Assembly: GCA_903920975.1 (NCBI GenBank)
Contig: CAIXNZ010000054.1
Span: 1 to 6,469 of the forward strand
Direction: 5' to 3'
Source of the DNA: Candidatus Falkowiibacteriota bacterium
GTDB taxonomy: Bacteria > Patescibacteriota > Patescibacteriia > CAIXNZ01
DNA: 6,469 nt
In this document: positions 1-4,977 of the stretch, one piece after another
Position numbering within the stretch: the stretch's first letter is position 1
Layout of the letters: each line of letters opens with the position of its first letter
Program-made: the position numbers and the translations under genes
Notes under the pieces: generated by a model
Databases searched by the model: none
What the model saw: the letters and a program-made list of their open reading frames with translations, nothing else
Told to the model about the DNA's origin: nothing

Positions 1-1
1 A

Positions 2-514
2 TCATGCCAGCGCTGGAACGAATGGACCTCGCACAACAAATGTTTGCCCGCCTATGTGACAGACCCCAATAAAAAGGTCCTCTGGGCAAGAGACAATAAT
101 TGCAACATTATTGCCAGATGCATTTTAAGAATCTTACCTTATGAGCTTAAGAGTAAGGGTGAAAATATCACATTGCCTTTACTGCTTTTGGAAAGGCCAT
201 ATGCCTTGGGCTGGTCTGAAACAATTAATATTGGCTTGCTATCCTGGCTTGTGGAAAAAGCCGAAAAAATCAGCAAGGAAAACTACACGCCAGTCATGAT
301 TGCCTTTAAGGATCATGATTTGGAAATAGTCATGGCCAAAGCCCTGCCGAAATCAAAATTTAAGCTCACCAAGCTTAATCTTACACTGCCTCATTCATTC
401 AATGACTTTGAATATTCTGATACCATGGGAGGCGATCTGTCCTCAGGCGCAACCGTGTCAGACATTCAAGTCTATTCATTTCTAGTAGGATCAAAAATAC
501 AAGAGGAAGAATAA
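2..514 (+). CDS. Unrecognised protein, C-terminal 170 residues (5' partial)
   Basis: The frame is open from the left edge to a TAA at 512-514, so the true start lies outside the window. The TTG at 44 lies inside the continuous frame and is not a convincing start. I do not recognise the family. The visible N-terminal part carries a Cys/Trp-containing stretch, then NKCLPAYVTDPNKKVLWARD (visible residues 12-31) and IARCILRILP (36-45). These read like a compact alpha/beta domain with a conserved 'D-x-N-K-K-V-L-W-A-R-D ... I-I-A-R-C' core. A hydrophobic stretch (LPLLLLERPYALGW) and a more polar C-terminal half ending in EEE follow. There is no signal peptide or membrane helix in the visible part. 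The gene is convergent with recJ and shares its terminator, so it belongs to a different transcription unit extending to the left. Reading-frame quality is good, but function is unknown. Confidence 0.75.
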   Translation, partial: SCQRWNEWTSHNKCLPAYVTDPNKKVLWARDNNCNIIARCILRILPYELKSKGENITLPLLLLERPYALGWSETINIGLLSWLVEKAEKISKENYTPVMIAFKDHDLEIVMAKALPKSKFKLTKLNLTLPHSFNDFEYSDTMGGDLSSGATVSDIQVYSFLVGSKIQEEE

Positions 515-520
515 AAAAAT

Positions 521-549
521 AAACCCCTCCGCGGTGCGGAGGGGTTTTT
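521..549. terminator. Bidirectional intrinsic terminator between the left-edge gene and recJ
   Basis: The perfect 12-bp stem has arms 521-532 and 536-547 around a 3-nt loop (GGT), with a core of CCCCTCCGC pairing GCGGAGGGG. On the plus strand it runs into TTTTT (545-549). On the minus strand the stem is followed by ATTTTTTTA, read from the A-run at 513-519. It starts 7 bases after the plus-strand stop and lies about 20 bases past the recJ stop, so it fits termination of both convergent genes. Confidence 0.93.
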
Positions 550-568
550 CTATAAAAAATATTTTAGA

Positions 569-2284
569 TTATTTTTTAGAAAAATCAACAATTTTTAATT
601 CTAATTTCCTATTTCCATTAAACTGATTCAAATTTACCTCGCAGACAATATCCATTTTATCGCCCATTTTAATATTTTCAATGTGTTCGCCCATGCCAAA
701 GCCAATGGCCTCAAAACTCTTGGTCATATTTTCATGCTTTAAATAAAATTTTAAATGTTTATTGCCATTACCAACTGTTCTCATATTTTCTATCACTGAA
801 TTTTTTACCAAAAACAAAGGCTTGGGATTTTCCTTGCCAAAGGGTTCAAATTTTTCAATCTGGTCAAAAAGCTCCCAATTCAAATCCGCCAAATCCAATT
901 CTGTCTCTATTTCTAATTGAGGCAATAAATCCTTGCCTTTTAACTGTTCATCAGCCATTTCTGTAATTCGCTTTTCAAATTCAGCTAAAGATTTTTTATT
1001 TTTCAAGGTAAAACCGGCTGCCACGGCATGACCGCCATAGACAGTAAATAGATCAGCGCATTTTTCCAAGGCATTCACTAAATTAAACTCTGGCACGCTT
1101 CGACCAGAACCAATTAATTTTACACCAGCTTTGCCAATAACAATGGCTGGGCGATTATACTGGTCTTTAAGTTTGCCACTGGCCAAACCGATCACACCCA
1201 CCGACCATTTGCCCATGGCCAAGATAATACTTTTCTTATCCAAATCTTTAATTTGAGATTTTATGTCATCAATAATTTTTTCAGTGGCGCTTTGACGCTT
1301 TTGATTGCTTTTTTCCAAACTACTGGCTATTTTTTCAGCTTCTTTGGCATTATTAGTAATTAATAATTCGTAGGAAACATTAGCATGATCCATGCGACCG
1401 GCCGCATTTAAACGCGGGCCCAGCACAAAGCCAATATTTTCTGAATTTATTAGTTCTTCTTCAGTAATCGGCCAAACCCCGGCTTTTTCCGCCAAAATTT
1501 TCAAACCAATTCTTTTGGTTTTATTTAAAACAATTAAACCGAATTTTAATAGGGTGCGATTTTCTCCAAGCAAGGGCATAACATCAGTCACTGTACCAAT
1601 GGCCACTAAATCCAAAAGCCATTTTTCATAACCAGGCGGAAAAACATTTTTCTTGTCGCGGCTAATAATTCCCTGAGCCAATTTAAAAGCTACGCCCACG
1701 CCAGCTAATTCATAATAGGGATAATTACAGGCTTTGACTTTGGGATTAATAATCGCCAAAGCTTTCGGCAATTCCAATGGTTCTTGATGATGATCAGTCA
1801 CAATAACATCAATCCCCTTTTTAGCGGCCAAAGCAATTTCTTTTTTATTACTGATGCCGCAATCAACCGTAATAATCAGCTTGGCTTTTTTGCGCATCAA
1901 ATATTTTAAAGCTTTGATATTCATGGCATAACCCTCTTTTTCACGATGTGGAATATAAATATCATATCTGGCACCCAGCATTTCTAATACATTAGCCAAT
2001 AAAACCGTGCTGGTGACGCCATCAGCGTCATAATCGCCATAAATATAAATTTTTTCCCGTTTGGCCACGGCTTGATAAATTCGCTCCACAGCCTTGGCCA
2101 TGTCCGGAAATAAAAAAGGGTCAAGAATATCTTGCCCATAATCAGGATGCAAAAATTCATCAATTTTGGCTTGAGTATTTAAGCCTCGATTAATCAGCAA
2201 CTGTAAAATCAAGGGCTGAATTTCGCCAAATTGCTTTTTTAATTCCAAAGATACTGGTTCTTGCAAAACCCAGCGTTTTTTCAT
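569..2284 (-). CDS. recJ: Single-stranded-DNA-specific 5'-3' exonuclease RecJ
   Basis: RecJ degrades single-stranded DNA 5' to 3' in the cytoplasm, acting in recombinational repair (RecF pathway), mismatch repair and end resection. The 571 residues match the usual family length. The DHH phosphoesterase core is complete: DYDADG at 84-89, VDCG at 140-143, TDHH at 163-166, INPK at 179-182, DLVAIGTVTD at 225-234 and GPRLNAAGR at 289-297. The DHHA1 part follows with SGRS at 393-396 and GGHAVAAGF at 417-425. A C-terminal OB-like region carries the family's EPFGKENPKP at 480-489. All the metal-ligand Asp and His positions known from the family appear present. The ATG start is the first in frame after the upstream small gene (16-nt gap). 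It has no Shine-Dalgarno, so translation may depend on coupling to that gene. Transcription probably comes from the promoter inside the end of lepA, or by read-through from lepA, and ends at the shared hairpin. Identification is firm. Confidence 0.97.
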   Translation of the reverse strand: MKKRWVLQEPVSLELKKQFGEIQPLILQLLINRGLNTQAKIDEFLHPDYGQDILDPFLFPDMAKAVERIYQAVAKREKIYIYGDYDADGVTSTVLLANVLEMLGARYDIYIPHREKEGYAMNIKALKYLMRKKAKLIITVDCGISNKKEIALAAKKGIDVIVTDHHQEPLELPKALAIINPKVKACNYPYYELAGVGVAFKLAQGIISRDKKNVFPPGYEKWLLDLVAIGTVTDVMPLLGENRTLLKFGLIVLNKTKRIGLKILAEKAGVWPITEEELINSENIGFVLGPRLNAAGRMDHANVSYELLITNNAKEAEKIASSLEKSNQKRQSATEKIIDDIKSQIKDLDKKSIILAMGKWSVGVIGLASGKLKDQYNRPAIVIGKAGVKLIGSGRSVPEFNLVNALEKCADLFTVYGGHAVAAGFTLKNKKSLAEFEKRITEMADEQLKGKDLLPQLEIETELDLADLNWELFDQIEKFEPFGKENPKPLFLVKNSVIENMRTVGNGNKHLKFYLKHENMTKSFEAIGFGMGEHIENIKMGDKMDIVCEVNLNQFNGNRKLELKIVDFSKK

Positions 2285-2300
2285 CTATTTGAATGAATAA

Positions 2301-2408
2301 TTAATAAAATAAAGGGCCCAATGTCCAAATAATCATTGATAAAATCATGAATATCGCAAAAATAATCCAGATTAATCGAAAGCCATGTTTTTGCCATTTG
2401 AATTTCAT
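2301..2408 (-). CDS. Small single-pass membrane peptide, 35 residues
   Basis: An ATG-to-TAA frame of 35 codons fills the gap between lepA and recJ almost exactly, leaving 14 nt after the lepA stop and 16 nt before recJ. The product begins with a basic, aromatic head (MKFKWQKHGFR). A single hydrophobic helix follows at about residues 12-29 (LIWIIFAIFMILSMIIWT), and a short GPLFY tail ends it. The positive N-terminus predicts N-in orientation, with the tail outside or in the outer leaflet. It could be read as a signal anchor, but there is no room for a mature domain. Support for it being real comes from the close fit between its neighbours and from a near-consensus promoter whose predicted start site falls on its ATG. 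There is no Shine-Dalgarno, as expected for a leaderless message. I recall similar tiny hydrophobic reading frames in CPR genomes but cannot name a family; function is unknown. Confidence 0.72.
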   Translation of the reverse strand: MKFKWQKHGFRLIWIIFAIFMILSMIIWTLGPLFY

Positions 2409-2414
2409 ACTCAA

Positions 2415-2443
2415 ATTATACTCTATCTTTTTAAGACTTTCAA
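2415..2443 (-). promoter_or_regulatory. Sigma70-type promoter inside the lepA 3' end
   Basis: Reading the minus strand, TTGAAA (2438-2443) is separated by exactly 17 bp from a perfect TATAAT (2415-2420). Six further bases lead to the A of the ATG at 2408, so the predicted first transcribed base is the first base of the start codon. The -35 box lies within the last codons of lepA, and the spacer covers its stop. It should drive the 35-residue peptide gene and recJ separately from lepA. Confidence 0.75.
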
Positions 2444-4288
2444 AAAAGTTTCAGTCGGAATATCAACCTTGCCAGCGCCCAGCTTGGCCATTTTCTTTTT
2501 ACCTTTTTTCTGTTTATCCAATAATTTATTTTTTCGGGTCACATCACCGCCATAAAGCTTGGCAATTACATCTTTACGGAAAGCTGCCAATCTTTCAGCA
2601 GCAATAATTTTACCGCCAATAACGGCCTGCAATTTAACCACGAACCATTGCTTGGGCAATGATTCTTTTAGGGTTTCCACGACTCTTTTACCAACGCGAA
2701 ATGCTTCATCACGGTAGACTAAAGTTGCTAAGGCCTCAACCGGTTCTTCAGCCACCAAGATGTCTAGCCTGATCACATCGGCTACTTGATAGCCGACAAA
2801 TTCATAATTAAGTGAAGCATAGCCAGAACTTACACTTTTTAATTTGTCATAAAAATCAGTCAGAATAGAAGCTAGGGGCATTTTGTAATGCAAAATAATG
2901 CGGCGTTCCACTTCTGATTCGGCGGCCAAATATTCAGTATTAATATATTCCCCTCTTTTTTCAATAACTAATTGCATTATGGAACCCAAATATAATTCGG
3001 GCGCAATAATGTCTGTTTTAATCATCGGCTCTTCAATTTTTTCTATGTAGTTTTGGTCAGGTAAATCAAGCGGACTTTTTATGATGATCTGATTGTCTTC
3101 TAATTTTTCCAAAGCCAAACGGTCGCGGGATTTTAGCTTAGCCTCAAGATCCTTTTTCAAACCCATGGACTTAAGCGACACTTTATAAGCCACGCTGGGA
3201 ATAGTCACGACTAAATCCAGATTAAATTCTCGTTTTAACCTTTCCTGAAAAATTTCTAAATGAAGCAGGCCTAAAAAGCCGCAGCGAAAACCAAAACCCA
3301 AGGCCGTGGAATGTTCTGGCTCAAAAAATAAAGCCGCGTCATTTAATTTCAGTTTGGCAATGGCTTCGCGCAATCTATTAAATTCACTGCCCTCTTTGCA
3401 AAAAATTCCGGCAAAAACCATGGGGCGAACTTCTTTATAGCCTGGCAAAGATTGAACATCAGCGCCAACCAAAGTAATGGTATCGCCGACTCGGCATAAT
3501 TCCACTTCTTTTAAACCACTGACAATATAACCGGTGCCGCCAGCTTCTAAATTGGCGCGCGCTTCCATTTTTGGCTTTAAAACTCCGACTTCAAGACATT
3601 CGGCTTGTGTAGAACTGGCCATCATATAAATCTTTTGTCCGGCTTTTAGCGATCCATCGATGACGCGCACATAAACAATCACGCCTTTAAATTCATCGTA
3701 AAAAGAATCAAAAATCAAAGCGCGAAAAGGATTTTCTTTTATACCAAGCGGTTCTGGCACTTTTTTTACCACTTCGTCTAAAATAGCCAGCACCCCCTCT
3801 CCTGTTTTGGCAGAGCACAATAAAATATCTTCATCTTTACAGCCAAGCAGATCAATAATTTCCAGTTTTGTTTTTTCAACCTGCGCAGCCGGCAAATCAA
3901 TTTTATTAATGACTGGAATCACAACCAAATCCTGTTCCATGGCCAAATATAAATTGGCAATTGTCTGGGCCTGAATACCTTGCGTCGCATCAACTAAAAG
4001 AATTGCTCCTTCTACACAAGCCAGGGAGCGAGAAACTTCATAAGTAAAATCAACATGGCCCGGAGTGTCAATTAAATTCAAAATATAGTCCTTATAATCC
4101 ATCTGGACAGGAGTTAATTTGATGGTAATTCCTCTTTCCCTTTCCAAATCCATAGAATCCAATATCTGGGCTTTCATTTGCCTTTTTTCCACTGTGCCTG
4201 TCAATTCCAAAAAACGGTCAGCCAGCGTGGACTTACCGTGGTCAATATGCGCGATAATGCAAAAATTTCTTATTTTATTTTGATCCAT
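2423..4288 (-). CDS. lepA: Elongation factor 4 (LepA), ribosome-associated GTPase
   Basis: LepA is a translational GTPase that binds ribosomes; it has been linked to back-translocation, initiation and ribosome assembly. The 621 residues, counted from the ATG at 4288, are close to the usual 600. The GTPase motifs are intact: AHIDHGKST (G1, 13-21), RERGITI (G2, 50-56), DTPGH (G3, 74-78), NKID (G4, 128-131) and SAK (G5, 159-161). Beta-barrel and EF-G-like domains follow. The LepA-specific C-terminal domain is present, with YGGDVTRKNKLLDKQKKGKKK and then the IPTETFLKVL end. That tail reads GAGKVDIP where E. coli has roughly GNVELP, a short local expansion. A TTG six codons upstream (4306) extends the frame but lies upstream of the predicted transcription start, so I chose the ATG. 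Its MDQNKIRNFCIIAHIDHGKS opening is the family norm. There is no Shine-Dalgarno. Confidence 0.97.
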   Translation of the reverse strand: MDQNKIRNFCIIAHIDHGKSTLADRFLELTGTVEKRQMKAQILDSMDLERERGITIKLTPVQMDYKDYILNLIDTPGHVDFTYEVSRSLACVEGAILLVDATQGIQAQTIANLYLAMEQDLVVIPVINKIDLPAAQVEKTKLEIIDLLGCKDEDILLCSAKTGEGVLAILDEVVKKVPEPLGIKENPFRALIFDSFYDEFKGVIVYVRVIDGSLKAGQKIYMMASSTQAECLEVGVLKPKMEARANLEAGGTGYIVSGLKEVELCRVGDTITLVGADVQSLPGYKEVRPMVFAGIFCKEGSEFNRLREAIAKLKLNDAALFFEPEHSTALGFGFRCGFLGLLHLEIFQERLKREFNLDLVVTIPSVAYKVSLKSMGLKKDLEAKLKSRDRLALEKLEDNQIIIKSPLDLPDQNYIEKIEEPMIKTDIIAPELYLGSIMQLVIEKRGEYINTEYLAAESEVERRIILHYKMPLASILTDFYDKLKSVSSGYASLNYEFVGYQVADVIRLDILVAEEPVEALATLVYRDEAFRVGKRVVETLKESLPKQWFVVKLQAVIGGKIIAAERLAAFRKDVIAKLYGGDVTRKNKLLDKQKKGKKKMAKLGAGKVDIPTETFLKVLKR

Positions 4289-4296
4289 ATGAAAGA

Positions 4297-4325
4297 ATTT
4301 TAGCAAAAAATTAAGAATTAATCAA
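4297..4325 (-). promoter_or_regulatory. lepA promoter, near-leaderless
   Basis: On the minus strand, TTGATT (4320-4325) is followed by a 17-bp spacer ending in TGC, an extended -10 element, and then TAAAAT (4297-4302). Six bases further on, the predicted start is about 4290, leaving only about 2 nt before the ATG at 4288. This placement rules out the upstream TTG as a start. It lies directly downstream of the terminator of the preceding gene, so lepA begins a new transcription unit. Confidence 0.65.
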
Positions 4326-4330
4326 TTCTG

Positions 4331-4366
4331 ACAAAATAAAAAGGCCCACTTTTTACAGCAGGCCTT
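4331..4366 (-). terminator. Intrinsic terminator of the 67-residue protein gene
   Basis: On the minus strand, AAGGCC (4361-4366) pairs with GGCCTT (4341-4346). Four more inner pairs, two of them G-U, extend the stem to about 10 bp around a GTAAAA loop. The stem is followed by TTTATTTT (minus strand). It lies about 17 bases past the stop of the 67-residue gene and just before the lepA promoter. Confidence 0.85.
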
Positions 4367-4382
4367 GAAAATTGCGATGTTA

Positions 4383-4586
4383 TTATTTCTTGTCGTTTTC
4401 ACTTTTGGGTGCTACTGGCTCACAAGCAACCTCCTCAACTGAGCCTTCCATCTCAAGAAGGTTTTGCGCCAGCAAACCACGATCAGCTCGATCTATCTCT
4501 AGCCATTGTTTCGCCGCCTCTTTAGACAACGGCTTCGACAACAATTCTCGAAGCTCTTCATCAGTCAGATGATCTATGTCCTTCAT
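4383..4586 (-). CDS. Small acidic protein of unknown function, 67 residues
   Basis: I do not recognise this protein. The 67 residues begin MKDIDHLTDEELRELLSKPL. A predominantly helical, charged segment spans about residues 5-47, with a Leu-rich amphipathic pattern (LTDEELRELLSK; RGLLAQNLLEMEG). The C-terminal tail (about 48-67) is low-complexity and rich in Glu, Pro, Ser and Lys, likely disordered, with a single Cys at 55. There is no membrane helix or signal peptide, so it is probably a cytoplasmic adaptor-like or DNA/protein-binding helical protein, but that is a guess. The start is fixed by a strong Shine-Dalgarno, AAGGGAGG, with GGAGG 6 nt before the ATG. An in-frame ATG 21 codons upstream (4649) would give 88 residues but has no ribosome site and would place this Shine-Dalgarno inside the coding region. 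The gene has its own promoter, a roughly 200-nt leader and its own terminator, so it is monocistronic. Confidence 0.82.
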   Translation of the reverse strand: MKDIDHLTDEELRELLSKPLSKEAAKQWLEIDRADRGLLAQNLLEMEGSVEEVACEPVAPKSENDKK

Positions 4587-4592
4587 CCTAGA

Positions 4593-4600
4593 CCTCCCTT
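4593..4600 (-). promoter_or_regulatory. Strong Shine-Dalgarno that fixes the start of the 67-residue gene
   Basis: Minus-strand AAGGGAGG places GGAGG 6 nt before the ATG at 4586. It is the only clear Shine-Dalgarno in the window and decides between the two in-frame ATGs. Confidence 0.9.
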
Positions 4601-4616
4601 GGCAAATTACTTTGCC
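4601..4616 (-). promoter_or_regulatory. GTAA-tetraloop hairpin abutting the ribosome site
   Basis: Minus-strand GGCAAA-GTAA-TTTGCC forms a perfect 6-bp stem closed by a GNRA-type tetraloop (GUAA in RNA). It ends one base before the AAGGGAGG ribosome site. It could hold the ribosome site open, serve as a platform for a tertiary contact or protein, or insulate the site from upstream structure. Confidence 0.6.
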
Positions 4617-4775
4617 GGTTTGAGTTATTGTTCCCAATTCTTTCCCCATTTCTCATTTTCGCCATTTGCTTTTTTGTTTTGGCGTTTTGGGGTTTTGTTT
4701 TTTCTTGATGATTGGGAATAACAATAATCAGAGGTCTCTATATTTTTAATCTCTTGTCCTTTCAGTAAGAGATAT

Positions 4776-4793
4776 TTTTAAGGTTCGTTAAAA
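4776..4793. repeat. Inverted repeat straddling the predicted +1 of the 67-residue gene
   Basis: TTTTAA and TTAAAA arms (6 bp each, perfect) flank a 6-base centre (GGTTCG), and the predicted transcription start falls at the edge of one arm. The position is right for an operator, but AT-rich palindromes arise easily by chance. Confidence 0.3.
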
Positions 4794-4794
4794 C

Positions 4795-4823
4795 ATTTTA
4801 GCATTAAAAAATATTTTTGTCAA
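4795..4823 (-). promoter_or_regulatory. Consensus promoter of the 67-residue protein gene
   Basis: On the minus strand a perfect TTGACA (4818-4823) is followed by a 17-bp spacer ending in TGC (extended -10) and TAAAAT (4795-4800). The predicted start is an A at about 4788. It is the strongest promoter match in the window and sits just downstream of the murJ terminator. Confidence 0.82.
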
Positions 4824-4836
4824 TGCTTTGTTATGG

Positions 4837-4932
4837 AAATAAAAAAGCGAAAACAATCTACGATGTCACCCTGAGGCTCTCGAAGGGTGGCGTCATGGTT
4901 CGAGAACCTCACCATGACAGGATTGTTTTCGC
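4837..4932 (-). terminator. murJ terminator carrying a nested palindromic element
   Basis: On the minus strand, GCGAAAACAATC (4921-4932) and GATTGTTTTCGC (4847-4858) form a perfect 12-bp stem. It runs directly into TTTTTTATTT (minus, 4846-4837), the layout of an intrinsic terminator about 40 bases past the murJ stop. The loop is not a few bases but a 62-bp insert (4859-4920) that itself contains two hairpins. The likeliest reading is a terminator whose loop was invaded by a repeat element; alternatively the whole is one unit that brings its own terminator. Confidence 0.7.
4865..4918. repeat. Twin palindrome (REP-like), two abutting inverted copies
   Basis: Copy 1 has arms 4865-4872 and 4884-4891 (GTCACCCT / AGGGTGGC, one G-U pair). 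Copy 2 has arms 4892-4899 and 4911-4918 (GTCATGGT / ACCATGAC, perfect). Each encloses an 11-nt loop, and the loops are near-identical on opposite strands (GAGGCTCTCGA versus GAGGTTCTCGA). The copies are head-to-head with no spacer. The sequence resembles a widespread intergenic palindrome of the type CCTTCGA...TCAGGGTGACA that I recall from many bacterial genomes, including CPR; this has not been checked. Confidence 0.75.
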
Positions 4933-4942
4933 CCATCCATGC

Positions 4943-4977
4943 CCTAATTCCTAATTACTAATACCCAATAACTAAAC
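4943..4977 (-). repeat. Degenerate 7-bp tandem repeat at the murJ stop
   Basis: Five 7-bp units follow each other. On the minus strand two are AATTAGG, one is TATTAGT, and two more are TATTGGG and GTTTAGT. The murJ stop codon (4972-4974) lies inside the last of these. The periodic TAG/TGG-after-AT pattern suggests slippage-driven growth of noncoding DNA between the stop and the terminator. Confidence 0.55.

Larger units (their letters stand above)
4587..4788 (-). promoter_or_regulatory. Long 5' leader of the 67-residue protein gene (about 200 nt)
   Basis: This is the stretch between the predicted transcription start and the ATG. In RNA order it holds a 7-bp hairpin (ATCTCTT/AAGAGAT; arms 4767-4773 and 4749-4755). 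Next comes a 9-bp hairpin with one mismatch (TGATTATTG/CAATCATCA; 4722-4730 and 4706-4714). An A-rich, C-dotted single-stranded tract follows (about 4667-4705). Last is a perfect 6-bp GTAA-loop hairpin directly against the Shine-Dalgarno. It also contains a 25-codon open frame (4588-4665). I recognise no known riboswitch. The contrast with the leaderless neighbours suggests regulation at the RNA level. Confidence 0.5.

Noticed and set aside
44..514. TTG at 44 as the start of the plus-strand gene
   Set aside because: The same frame stays open to the left edge with protein-like sequence, so the gene is truncated rather than starting here.
1392..1631. Plus-strand open frame opposite recJ
   Set aside because: It lies wholly within recJ on the other strand, with Lys/Pro/Ser-rich shadow composition and no ribosome site.
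2347..2607. Plus-strand open frame across the lepA 3' end
   Set aside because: Antisense to lepA and the small peptide gene; low-complexity Phe/Tyr-rich translation typical of a shadow.
4289..4306. TTG start giving lepA six extra N-terminal residues
   Set aside because: It lies upstream of the predicted transcription start, overlaps the -10 region, and the ATG at 4288 gives the normal LepA N-terminus.
569..4586. Alternative genetic code (UGA read as Gly or Trp, as in some CPR lineages)
   Set aside because: No in-frame UGA is needed in recJ, lepA, the small genes or murJ; Trp is TGG and the products are full length with UGA as a stop.
4587..4649. ATG at 4649 as the start of the small acidic protein (88 residues)
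   Set aside because: No ribosome site upstream, and it would bury the strong Shine-Dalgarno and GUAA hairpin within the coding region.
4372..4721. Two plus-strand open frames opposite the 67-residue gene and its leader
   Set aside because: Their Ser/Arg-rich and Phe-rich products look like antisense artefacts, and the minus-strand signals explain the region.
4587..4788. Known riboswitch class, T-box or tmRNA/6S RNA in the leader
   Set aside because: I see none of the conserved cores of those families; only simple hairpins and an A-rich linker.
4847..4932. CRISPR-like repeat array
   Set aside because: Only two inverted copies with no spacers; this is a palindrome pair, not a direct-repeat array.
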